From Ilex aquifolium (taxonomy: Eukaryota > Streptophyta > Magnoliopsida > Aquifoliales > Aquifoliaceae): a DNA stretch of 64,000 nucleotides. The notes under the pieces were generated by a model, which was not told where the DNA came from, did no database searches, and saw only the letters and a list, made by a program, of their open reading frames with translations. The stretch covers positions 25,229,701 through 25,293,700 of the forward strand of contig OX637391.1 in the NCBI GenBank assembly GCA_951799425.1, given 5' to 3'. Shown in pieces: positions 22,473-33,008 of this stretch (position 1 is its first letter; every line of letters begins with the position of its first letter). Position numbers and translations under genes: made by a program.

Positions 22473-23252
22473 GTTCTACATTCAAGTTCTTTATTTATTG
22501 CAACACTATTACTTTCAAGTTTTACTTGGTGAACGATTTACATTCTTGCAATTTAATTCAAGGTATTTACATTTACTTGCAATTTCAATTCAAATTTTAT
22601 TTGCTTTCAATTACAATTATATCTTCTTTATTTGCTTTCATTTTTAATTTCATTATGAATGAGTAGTCGTACTATGGTTTGATTGGATGAGGGAGTATCA
22701 TCCATGAATTGGGAATTTTGATTCAATTACGGTTTTTCCAATGATTAAATATTTTGGGTTATTTGAATGATTAAAGTTGAAAACACTTTTGATATGTATA
22801 TCTTCTTTTTTACCCATAGATAGTTAAGTCTGGCATGGTAATCCTTGGAATCACTGCAATCGAAGTGAATGTAATTCTTTCAAAATCAATTCAATTGACT
22901 TGAATGCACATTTGTTATTTACATTTGAGTGTTAATAGAATATTTTTCGTTTGAGTGCATTTGAGTACAATCTCAAGTGAGTTATAGAAATTGGGTCAAA
23001 ATACCTGTTCGTGGTGAGATGAGCTCTACCGATTAATCGGTCTTTCTGTTAATTATTCTTTCTTAATTAATAATTTCTGCAACCAAACCTTCCAAAATTT
23101 AGAGTTTTATTTTCCTTTGTTTGTCACCCCTTGAGCCAATCATTTTTCTTGATGAGACAACCTCGGTAATCGACTGAGTTACAAACACGACATATTTCCT
23201 ACGCTTGGGAACTCCTTGTTAATTTACCCCACTTTGAGAAGCTAGCAGTAGG
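22473..23252 (+). mobile_element. 3' fragment of an Athila-type LTR (family C)
   Basis: It contains the usual 3' LTR landmarks: ATGAATGAGTAGTCG near 22655, GAGTATCATCCATGAATTGG, GATGAGACAACCTCGG near 23149 and TACGCTTGGGAACTC near 23200. It most likely completes the fragment at 11271-11484, with the Tat-like element lying between them. No coding sequence. Confidence 0.6.
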
Positions 23253-24070
23253 TGCTGAGTACATAATGTAGCATGATTTGATATCTCAAACCATTTCTCT
23301 TAGCTTTGTTTATTAGTTATATATTTAGTTTTAGTTAGTTGCGTGTTAAAGAGGAATCCATATAGTTGTAGGTAATTTGATGTAAGGACAACGTTGTACA
23401 TTGATTTTTATGCTTTCGAAGATTTTGGGGTGATATAGGCAAGTCAGAGATGGAACTATGAGCATTGTAGTTAAAATTCAGAAAAACACTAGTTTTACCG
23501 GTAGGTTTTGTACTGGTTCGTCAGGTGCTAGACATCAGACTTACCGGTAGCAGTGAAGTCCTACCGGTTCATCCAAAACATAAACTTTTCTACTGGTTCG
23601 TTGTTAATGTTCTACCGGTAGGTCGTGACCAAAAGGTGTTCTATCGGTTCATCAGAGTAAAACTTCAACGATGACTCCAGTGCTTGAACGTTGATCTTCT
23701 AATCTTTAGGCTATCTTTCTTAAATATTATTGAAGGAAGGTTAGAGACTATTTGGGATAGACTAGGACTCTCCATATTGGCTAACTCTTTGGAGATATTT
23801 TTGGAGATTTTCTAGGAATGAGAGAGAGACTTGAAGATCGTATCTTCCTCTTTAAATGCCAATCCATGGGAGCTCTTCAAAGACATGTTTTCCTCCTGGG
23901 ACTTCCCCAGGGGGTTGCTCTTCTTTGTTTTATTTAGTTTTAGGTTTCAAGCAGAAGTCTTTATTATTATTTTCAATTCCGCTGAATGAGGTACATTATT
24001 TTTTTTATTGTAATTGCTTTTCAATTTTAGTTTCAATACAATAAGGTTTAGGGTTTAGATTTTTTTTTCT
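23253..24070 (+). mobile_element. 5' part of another family-C LTR, truncated by the LINE
   Basis: A new LTR start (TGCTGAGTACATAATG, 23253, or the TG at 23256) resembles the start at 11271. It contains a palindrome array at 23494-23655. It stops where LINE-like sequence and a perfect hairpin begin at 24071. It may be the head of a tandem LTR or of a separate insertion. Confidence 0.55.
23494..23655. repeat. TACCGGTAG / TACCGGTTC array
   Basis: Three TACCGGTA cores (23496, 23543, 23612) alternate with half-palindromic forms CTACCGGTTCATC, TACTGGTTCGT and CTATCGGTTCATC. The recurring GGTTC(G/A)TC extension is a local variant of the spacer. It is intermediate between the intact and decayed arrays. 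Confidence 0.8.
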
Positions 24071-24110
24071 AATTCTAGAGAGAGAAGCCAGAGCTTCTCT
24101 CTCTAGAATT
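24071..24110. other. Perfect 18-bp stem, 4-nt loop inverted repeat at the LINE 5' end
   Basis: The arm AATTCTAGAGAGAGAAGC (24071-24088) is followed by CAGA and then the exact reverse complement GCTTCTCTCTCTAGAATT (24093-24110). There are no mismatches. It lies at the junction between the family-C LTR and the LINE, about 130 bp before ORF1. It could be part of the LINE 5' untranslated region or a product of the 5' junction repair. Confidence 0.9.
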
Positions 24111-24239
24111 TCTTATCTTATGAGTTCATCACCAAACACCTTCAATATCCCACCAAATTGACCAGATCCATTAAATCAAGCATCTAAAACATAAAATCAA
24201 ACATCTAAAACACTTGAATTAAATATTACACAACCAGAT

Positions 24240-25134
24240 TTGCATCAAAATTCTCTTGATCATCATCAACAACCACAACATCTACAACCAACCTATGCCT
24301 CTTTGTTCAAGAACTCTTCCAATCCTTCTATGGAAGAGCCGGTTTTCAAGATTGATAAGCATGTCGTCTTCTATGAAGGGGAAGCTGTGATCTACTTTAC
24401 AAATGAAAAGGTGAAACAATCATGTCAATCCCTGCAGTACGCGTTAATAGGCAAGTGTGCGTATGGAAGACCAAGCCTTGGCGTGGTCAGGGAAGTAATA
24501 CGGTCGAAATGGAATTTGAAGGGGGTCTTTGAGATAGGATCAATGGATCTTAGGCATATTCTGATTAGATTTGAAAAGCATGAGGATTTATGTAAAAACA
24601 TGGTTGAAGGATGCGACCATTATTGAAGACTATTTGTTTAGATTCATTAAGTGGTTTGCAACATTTGTTCCTGGAATCGAGCCATCCATTGTTCCTATGT
24701 GGATATCATTGCCTGGATTACCACTTAATTTTTTTAAAAAGCCATATATGGAATTTTTGGTGAAACCCATTGGTAAAGTCTTGGCCTATGATCAAGCCAC
24801 ACTTTCTTTGGCAAGGCCTGGTGTAGCAAGAGTTTGTGTGGAGGTTAACTTGTTGGCAAATAATCCAACTAGGATTTGGCTTCATATGGGAGAGGAGGAT
24901 GCAAGATGGCAGAGAGTTGTTTATGAAAGGAATATGAAATTTTGTAAAGTATGCATGAAACAAGGACATGGTGAAGATGAGTGCAGGAAGAAGAATTCAT
25001 CAATTCATTCAAAGGACTCAGATGGTAATAGCCCAAATTTAAAGGAGGCTGGTACTGACAGAATTGCCAAGAAGGATCTTAAGAATAAAGATACCCAAGA
25101 TCAGCAACAAGGAAACAACAATCAAAATCAATAG
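24240..25134 (+). pseudogene. LINE ORF1 (DUF4283 plus zf-CCHC), frameshifted
   Basis: Two overlapping frames (24240-24626 and 24571-25134) together give a plant LINE ORF1. The DUF4283-like region spans KHVVFYEGEAVIYFTNEKV to the W of PSIVPMWISLPGLPLNFF. A RIWLHMGEEDARWQRVVYER segment follows, and then a CX2CX4HX4C knuckle, CKVCMKQGHGEDEC (about 24945-24986). ORF1 proteins bind the LINE RNA. A one-base frame change near 24600 separates the halves. The tail is Gln/Asn/Lys-rich. Confidence 0.88.
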
Positions 25135-25187
25135 AATTAAAAATCTGTTCAGCAAAAAAGGGCCTGTAGAATCCTTAAAGGACAAAT

Positions 25188-25856
25188 ATGGACCAGACTA
25201 AAGGAGTGTGGAAGCCAAATTATCAGGTGATGCACAAGCCCAATGTAGCTGTTGCTATATATGGTCAGAATGTTCAAAATCATGGGAGATCAAGCGTTAC
25301 ACCATTGCCTTGCATGGAAAGTTCAGTAAGGAATTTGGAGAAAGGAGATCACTCTGGTAAGGATAATTTTAGCGCTAAGGAGTGCCTGCTAGAATCTGCA
25401 AAAAATCAAGAAAAAAATCTGGAGATCAATGCCAAATTTGCAACTGGCATTCAACCAGTCTGTGTGGATCAACCAAAACAGCCTGTTGTGCCTATGAATG
25501 ATGTGCATAATGTTGGACGGTGTGATCAGGAAACAAAAAGGCAGGCAGGTAAACACAGTGCAGCAGGGAAGACAGTGCAGAATTGGGGCCATGTCTCATT
25601 AATAAGCAGCATCCAATACCTTCGGATTCTAATTTCCTTACAGACTGACAATAAAAATGTAGAGAACGAAGTGGTTATGATTTGGATGATGAATTGGGTT
25701 TGCAGAGGATCAAAGAACCACCTGATAGGGGTTATTATTCGGATGAGGAGCAATCAGGTAGTATGGAATGTTTTGAAGTGGAATCACAAAGCTTATTTTC
25801 TGAGCCAAATACTGCCCAAGTTCATCAAGCTCAAGCTGCAGTTTAAACAGGCATGA
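25188..25856 (+). pseudogene. ORF1 tail / inter-ORF region of the LINE
   Basis: A 222-codon ORF follows the ORF1 stop and leads up to ORF2. Its product is hydrophilic, begins MDQTKGVWKPNYQVMHKP, and shows no domain. In plant L1 elements ORF1 often has a long, poorly conserved tail, so this is most likely the broken continuation of ORF1. Reverse-strand ORFs across it are shadows. Confidence 0.5.
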
Positions 25857-25902
25857 TTACTAGATCAAGGTCTAGCAAAGTTAATTTTTCGACAGTTTAA
25901 AT

Positions 25903-28073
25903 GATTAGTGCTATTGTTTGGAACGTTAGGGGAGCAAATTCAGAATCTTCAAGGAGCAGGCTAAAAAAGTTAATTACTGCAAATGGTGTTTGTTTGGTTT
26001 CTCGGCTTTTGTTGCTAACCCATTAGCTGAGAAATATATATGGGTTCTTTGGGATCGAAGATTGCAGGTGACTATCGTGTCTTATCATGAGCAGGCCTTA
26101 ACTGTAAAGGTTTCTTTCTTGGGTTCTTTACCTTTTCTGGTTACTTTTGTTGTTAAGTGTGATCATATCTTGAGGAGGTCTCTGTGGACTTATTTGTTAG
26201 AGGTGCAGTTGCCAGCTATTCCATGGATGGTAGTTGGTGATTTCAACACTATTGTTTCTTCATCCGAAAGGAAAGGTGGTGCCTCTCCAAGCCTGCCTAT
26301 AATGCATGAGTTTTCCTCTTTTATTTGCTCAATGGGTTTCCAAGATTGTAGATATGAAGGTTCCAACTTTACCTGGTGTAATGGACATCATGGAAGATCT
26401 CGTATGTGGCAGCGATTAGATAGAGCTCTTATTAATGTGGAATGGGGACAACAATTTGCACACACACAGGTGGAGCATGCAACAAAAGGAAATTCTGACC
26501 ATTGCCCTTTAATTCTTAAGCTTTCAGAAGTGGTTTTCCTTGGAAGAATTTCTTATTTCAAGTTTCAAGATATGTGGATGGAACATTCTGGGTTTTTGCA
26601 ATTAGTGAGCTCAAATTGGTCAGGTACTTATTCCTCCAATCCTATTGAAAATATTTTTTTGAAGCTTAAATATTTGAAGTATCATTTAAGGAGATGGAAC
26701 AAAGAAACTTTCGGAAATATTTTTGAAACTATTAAGGAAAAGGAGCATCTTTTATTGCGAGCTGAAATGGCTATGGAAAGGGATGACTCTTTCGATAATG
26801 AGCAAGCTTTGAAACTAGCAAATAAGGAGTTACAAGATGTCTTGCGAATGTAGGAAATGTACTGGAAGCAAAAGGCAAACATGAAGTGGGCAATGGAGGG
26901 TGAGAGAAATACAAAAATGTATCATGTAGTTGCTAAGGGCAAGGCAATGCGGAATAGAATTTCAAGAATTAAAAATTCTGATGGATACTGGGTTGATGAT
27001 GAGATGGGAATAGGTGCTTGTGCAGAGAGTTTTTTCTCATTGCTCTATAATTCTGAGCCTCATTCACTTGAGCAGGAACTTTTTTCAGTCATACCTACTC
27101 TTATCACTTAGGAGAATAATGATAGTCTTACTGCTACAGCAACTATGGAGGAGTTGAAAGACATTGTTTTCTCAATGTCTGCTTGTAGTGCACCAGCTCC
27201 AGATGGTTTTTCAGGTAAATTTTTTCATGCTACCTAGGACATTATTAAAATGGATCTATTGTCTGCTATTAATTTTTTCTACAAGGGGGAATGATTCCTA
27301 GGTCAGTTAATGCTACTTTGTTAATTCTTATTCCCAAGAAAGATCATCTAATCTCTTTCTCTGAGTTTAGGACAATTAGTCTGTGTTCTTTTCTGTATAA
27401 AATATTTACTAAATTATTGGCTACAAGATTAGGATGTTTGCTTCCTAAGTTGATATCATTAGAGCAGCATGGTTTTGTTCGAGATAGAAGTATTAAGGAT
27501 AGTATTGGCCTAGCTCAGTTTATGGTTAATGATCTTGACATAAAGGTGGAGGGTGGGAATGCTATTTTAAAATTGGATATGATGAAGGCTTTTGATAGAA
27601 TGGAATGGGATTTTCAGAAGCAAGTTTTGAGAAGTTTTGGGTTTTCAGAGTGTTTTGTAGATGTTGTTTCAAACTGTTTCAATTATCAAACATCTCTTCG
27701 AACATTAATGAGGTGAGGTATGGTTTTTTTCCAACTTCTAGAGGCTTGAGGCAAGGTGATCCATTATCTCCTTCTCTCTTTATCTTGGGCGAGGAGGTGC
27801 TTAGTAGAGATCTAACGCAGTGCTATCAACAAGGATTGAATAAGGCATTTCATACTGGTAGAGGTTCAATCTTGCTTACTCATCTACTGTTTGCAGATGA
27901 TACACTTATTTTCTTGCGGGGAAATAAGAGGTCAATGAAGAATTTATTAATTTTTGTGGAGAGGTATGAAGAGTCATCTGGGCAGAAGGTTAATAAGCAA
28001 AAGTCTGCTTTGTACTGCTCCTCTAAGCTTATAGTGGCTAGAAGGAATATGTTATCACATGTGGCAGGGACCC
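25903..28073 (+). pseudogene. LINE ORF2: AP-endonuclease and reverse transcriptase (5' part)
   Basis: It starts MISAIVWNVRGANSESSRSR, the AP-endonuclease start. About 26000 there is a small deletion or frameshift. The endonuclease continues with WMVVGDFNTIVSSSERKGG, NFTWCNGHHGRSRMWQRLDR and the C-terminal SDHCPLIL. RT follows: LILIPKKDHLISFSEFRTIS, LLPKLISLEQHGFVRDRSI, ILKLDMMKAFDRMEWDF, GLRQGDPLSPSLFIL and the catalytic LLFADDTLIF. Stops at about 26851, 27109 and 27236 and a frameshift near 27710 break it. The last residues before the LTR insertion read HVAG. Confidence 0.92.
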
Positions 28074-28529
28074 TGATGAGCACAAAATATTGTATATTTG
28101 ATGGCCTCATTACATGCATTTTAACTTAACTTCGCAATTAATTACTTAGAGTTAGCCCAATTTATGAATAATGTTGAATTTTCGATGTTGCAGGTAATTA
28201 TAGCGAAAATCATGGATTTTGTAACCTTGCAACTAAGGATGAATGAGTGGTGAAGAGATGGACACATTTAATGAGGATTTGGAGGCTTAAAGGTGAAGAA
28301 ACCAAGAAAAATGAAATTTGGAAGGTTTAGCCCACTGGTTTCCCAAAGTTTTGACACAGTACCGCTGTTTTTCTCATTTTTGACCATGATCCACTTCGAA
28401 TCTGAAAAAGTGAAAAACATAAAAGTTGTAGATCTGGATGTCTTATTTATTGTGTCAAAATTTCAGCTCAATCGGACAGTTGAATCAAAAGTTATGACAA
28501 TTCTACAAAAAATGGTCCGGAGCAAAAAC

Positions 28530-28597
28530 CGTACCGGAAGGCGTACCGGTACGATTATGCTACTGGAGTTCACAGTACCGGTACGCGTATCGGTATG
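28530..28597. repeat. CGTACCGGTACG array, cut by an LTR insertion
   Basis: The units are CGTACCGGAAGG (a hybrid of two palindrome types), CGTACCGGTACG, AGTACCGGTACGCG and CGTATCGGTATG, with a GCTACTGGAGTT spacer. The inserted LTR starts at 28598, immediately after GTATG, which forms its TSD. Confidence 0.88.
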
Positions 28598-30564
28598 TGA
28601 TTGTCACAAAAATGATATATTTCCTAACCCCTAATTACTATCCCTCATGTATGCAATGTATGAACGGGGGAGAAGACTTTCTTCCCCTAGGAATAGTGTC
28701 AAAAGAAAGGGCAATGAGGAAAGGGAAGTGGGACGATGTAAATATGGGATATGTATGCACAAAAATGCTCCCCAATCGCAAGGAGACTTTTGTGTATTGT
28801 GAGTTACTTGGAAGAGTATTCCAAGGTCGTATCCACAGGGAAGGTAGTGAATCAAGATTAAAGTGATTTGGTGAAAAACGGAAATGTAAAATCTTTTGTC
28901 TTGAGAGTTGATTGGTGAAGTGTATGCTAATGAAAATGTAATGATAAAAACAAGTGTTGACAATTCCAAGAGATCACTCCAATGGGTATACCACCTCAAC
29001 TCAAATCACTCCTCCTATTGAGCATGAATGAACGCTTGAATCACGGAAAGCCGAGGATGGCATCGATGAGTATCTAAGCATAAACCGTGACTAAGCCTAC
29101 GGTTTATCAAAGACTCATCGACTAATCCATCTTCTATCCGGTCAAAACGAACCATTTGACTCTAAAGGGAAAGAGGAGAAAGAGTTGAAATGGTATCCCC
29201 AAGGGAGATCCCTCTTGGTCTTGCCAACTAGAGGATTTAGCTACTCATATTTGGAATGGAAATAACTATGTAATGGAGAAGCATTGCAAATCTATGAACT
29301 TCTAAAGTTACTAAGTATCAGAATTTATGAGCTAAAAGAACATGTATTTAAACCCATTGCATAGTTATGAGAAATGAAGAACTTGAAGCATTAATGGTGA
29401 AACATTAAATGAGCATTGAACTAACAAAACATGAAGGGAAAACAACATTCATGGCATTCAATGAACTACTAAGAGTCTTACTCCAGATTACAAAACAGTG
29501 CAGTAGAAGAATATGAAAAATCACAACTTTCTCTCTCTAAAAACTACTGTTCATCTTCTTCTCCGCCCAGAGTTTCTCTGTCTAAAAACCCTCTTACAAA
29601 AGTGCTCAGTGTAAAAAAAAACTCTATGGCTTGCTCCTCCTCCCCATCCTTGGAGAACATTTCTTTCTCAAAAACGTGCCTGGGCATCCCCTGCAGCTTC
29701 AGCAGCAGCACCCAGCCTGCCAAGCCTGAACCAATAAGATGCAGCATCCCTCTGCAACCCAACTTGCCTTCTTGGTGTAATTTCTTTTGCTATGGAGAAA
29801 AACCCCTTTTTCCCCTCACTCCATATTCTGGAGAGGAAGGAGTCTCCTATCTGATTACTGGAGGGAGACAAACAGGGTATGACAGAGGTGTGCAGAGCTG
29901 GTCTGCACACCCAGCAGCTCCTATTTTCTCTTTCTTCAATTAATGCCATGGCTTCAAAGTCCAAGGGTAAAGATATGGAGGGATATTCTGTATGTTGAGC
30001 GAGTCAGAGGAGTGAGGGAGACTAGCTGGTGGGGCCCTTGAAGCAGCAGAAACAGTTCAGCAGAATTTTAGATGAAACAGCATCGGATACCGGTAGCTCG
30101 TGCACTGACTACCGGTAGCTGATACACCAGAAGCAATTGGCTACCGGTAGTCGTGCGGTAGCTGCAACTCCAGTAGTATTTGGCTACCGGTAGCTCTGCG
30201 GTAGCTGATTCTCCAGTGGTATTTGGCTACCGGTAGCTCTGCGGTAGCTGATTCTCCAGTGGTATTTGGCTACCGGTAGCTCTGCGGTAGCTGCAACTCC
30301 AGTGGTATTTGGCTACCGGTAGCTCTGCGGTAGCTGAATGATGTTGATTCCTTCTTGCTTCCTTCTTTTAATTCAAAATCAAAGATAGCCCTCATCTCCA
30401 TTCATCACAGCTTTGAAACAGTCGACATTTGCATTGTTTAACTGCACAACTCACACATTACCAATAAGTGCTTGATTAACGCAATTCACATCAATATAAT
30501 CTCCAAAATCAATCTAACCCGAGATGATTTGCACAACAAAATATACAAAATTTGGTGTGAATCA
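28598..30564 (-). mobile_element. Solo Athila-type LTR, reverse, nested in the LTR above, TSD gtatg
   Basis: 1967 bp with TG at 28598 and CA at 30564. It is flanked by GTATG at 28593-28597 and 30565-30569. In LTR sense it begins TGATTCACACCAAATTTTG. It holds the usual 3' LTR landmarks and a GCTACCGGTAGC array at 30087-30336. No internal sequence is present. ORFs inside (for example 28631-28999, 29602-29943) have no recognisable products. Confidence 0.95.
30087..30336. repeat. GCTACCGGTAGC array with a 43-bp higher-order tandem repeat
   Basis: About seven TACCGGTAG cores occur, the last four within a 43-bp unit GGCTACCGGTAGCTCTGCGG plus TAGCTGATTCTCCAGTGGTA plus TTT, repeated from about 30189 to 30336. 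Each unit also carries a half site GCGGTAGCTG and a CTCCAGT(A/G)GT spacer, the reverse form of ACTGGAG. Regular tandem growth is plain here. Confidence 0.92.
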
Positions 30565-32485
30565 GTATGCCGTGCCCAGAATAGCCCAGACACCTGCAAA
30601 TCATCTCCCACTTGCTTGGGGGTCCCACCTACACTTCTCCCACACCTATCCCAACATGTTCTACCTACAACCATGCCTCCCTTACACAATTTGAAGACTT
30701 TGGAGGCTTGGCATTTAAGGAGGATGGGAGAGAAGGGGGCAGCCATGATGGTTGCAGACTAAGCTTGTCTTAGCCTGTCAAGGGCCATCAACTCACCTCC
30801 CATTAATGGGAGGTCTGCACACACATAGGGGGACCACCATGGACGAAATTGCAAGGCTCTCACACTCCATATATGCAGCAATACACAAGTTCTTCAAGGG
30901 TGGCTACCTAAGCTTAGGAGTAGTCCAAGGAAGAAGATGATGAATAGTAGATAGAAAACTTAGATTTTTGCATTTTCTTCCATCATTACACTTGTAATTT
31001 ATTGTAAGACTCTTGTAACCTTCATTTAATGTCCTTAATATCATTTATTTCTAATGCTTTGCAAGTTTAGTTACATGTTCTAGATTTTACCATTGTTGTA
31101 TTTAAGTTTTCTTCATTTCAAGTTTTAAAATGGGTATTGTATATTTTTCTTCATAGCTTAAGTTTTCTTGCTTTAAGTTAAGTTCCATGTTTTATTTCTT
31201 CATTATGTCTCTTTACATTATGCATTCCTTTCTTGCTTTCATGAGTAGCTAGATTTTAAGTTGGTTAATCCAAGGAAGAACTCCTCTTGGGTGTGCCACT
31301 TCAACTCATTTTCATCCCTCCTCTCAGAGTACGATGGCTCGGTTTGACTGGGTTGGGGTGAGGACATGGTTGTGAGTTCTTGATACACCGTAGGCATCGT
31401 CATGGGGTATGCTTGAATCCTCACCTCCATTTTAGTCCCGAGCTTCCCACGAATCAATCGTACATCTAGGCTCTATTCGAGGAAGGCTTCGAGTTGATTT
31501 GGGATTCCCATTGGAATGAACCCTTTGGATTAGCCAACACTTGTTTTCATTTCATTCTCATTCACAAACTTCACTCCCCAAACCAAAACTCAAAAGATTT
31601 TACACTTTCTCTTTTTGACAAAATCACCTTCACACACTTGAACTTTCCTTCCCTGAGGAGACGACCTTGGAATACTTTTCCAAGTAAAAAACGACAAGCA
31701 AAAGACTCCTTGCGCTTGGGGAGCACTTTTGTTCATTTCGCATTTCATACATTTCATTTCCACCACCATTCCATTGCCTTTCTTTTGACATCATCCCAAG
31801 GGAGAGTGACACTCCCTTTATCCATACACTACACATTCTAAGGGATGGTTTTTAGAGGTTAGGAAATAACAACGTTTTTCACCAAGCAGACCCCAATTAA
31901 GTCTTGTCCATTTACTTACTTGGGGTGTCCTATCATCAAAGGTAGATCTAAATTAATTTATTTTGAGGACTTGTTAAAGTTTCAATCAAGGTTGGAAGGG
32001 TGGTATGCGAAGTTGTTATCAAACATGGGTAGAGTGGTTCTTATACAATCGGTTCTAAGCTCCATTTCAGTTCATCTCTTGGCTACCTTAAATTTTCTTA
32101 AGGGTATTATTTCAAAGCTTAATTCTCTTATGTCCTCTTTTTTATGGTCTAGCAAAATTAATGAGCATAAAGGGCATTGGTGCTCATTAAATGATATTAC
32201 TATGCCTAAGGAAGAGGGAGGCTTAGGTATAAGGAAGTTTTCCAGAATTCAGCAGGCATTTAGAATGAAGTAAGCTTGTAAAATTTTGAAAGGGGATTCA
32301 TTATGGTCTTCTTTATTCTCTGCGAAGTTCCTTAGGAGTGAGTATCCTCTATGTCATCGCACACTTTCTCATTCAAAGACTTATAAGGCTATAGCTCCTT
32401 GTTTTCCAGTGGTAATAGAGCATTCCAAGATGTTAGTCGGTTCAGGAAATGCGGTGGACTTCTGGTGTGATAATTGGTGATCTAA

Positions 32486-33008
32486 CCTGAATAGTGTTGT
32501 ACACCTAAGTATAAGTGGTCAAATTGAAATATAATTCTCAGTTTAAGTCCAAGGTCGAACCCACAGAGAGCTAAATATTGGAATTCAAAATAGAAACGGT
32601 GAAGTTGTTACAGATACAAAATGTAATGGAATAGCTTGTGGTGTGACCATAGAACAACTTAAAATAAACACTTAATTAAACTGTGGAAATGCAATAATTG
32701 AAAAGTACCCATCAATTCTGGGATTTCACATGCATTATATTGTTTTGGTTATTTAAAATGCCACCTTAAAACAAATTAATTGCTATTTTACTGTAAAGTC
32801 AACCGGTAGGTCTGATGTATATTAAACCATAACACATCAACTTATTAGGTTAGCCGGTAGGTCTCTGTACCATGCATCAGTTACAAAACTCTAGTAAACC
32901 AAAAGGCAAGCCATTCAGGAGGAATACTACAGTTATTCAATCGGCAGGTTAATGATCCACTAATGGCGAGATTCCGGTTTATGCATTGAATCAAAAACAT
33001 TGGTTATG
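32486..33008 (-). mobile_element. Fragment of a reverse LTR
   Basis: LINE similarity stops at about 32485. The following TGATCTAACCTGAATAGTG and the block AGTCCAAGGTCGAACCCACA (32549-32568), read in reverse, look like the 3' end of a Ty3 LTR. Two ACCGGTAGGTCT half palindromes lie at about 32803 and 32850. The fragment is cut by element E at 33009. The family is not identified. Confidence 0.5.

Larger units (their letters stand above)
28074..31888 (+). mobile_element. Solo Athila-type LTR (family B), TSD gaccc, itself interrupted
   Basis: It starts TGATGAGCACAAAATATTG at 28074 and ends CACCAAGCA at 31888. It is flanked by GACCC at 28069-28073 and 31889-31893. Removing it restores the LINE RT reading across the junction. 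Its own sequence is 28074-28597 plus 30570-31888, about 1.84 kb. The centre is occupied by a second LTR inserted right at the end of this LTR's palindrome array. The shared flank GGGGGTCCCACCTACACTTC resumes at 30620. Confidence 0.95.
24111..32485 (+). mobile_element. L1-type LINE, interrupted and 3'-truncated
   Basis: The order is 5' region, ORF1 with DUF4283 and CCHC knuckle (24240-25134), then ORF2 with endonuclease and RT (25903-28073 and 31889-32485). ORF2 is split by solo LTRs between 28074 and 31888, with TSD GACCC. Several stops and frameshifts make it non-functional. The 3' end is lost at about 32485, where unrelated LTR sequence starts, so no poly(A) tail is seen. Confidence 0.9.

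Noticed and set aside
29544-29964. Small ORFs inside solo LTRs, both strands
   Set aside because: Overlapping ORFs without domains in sequence that is plainly an LTR.
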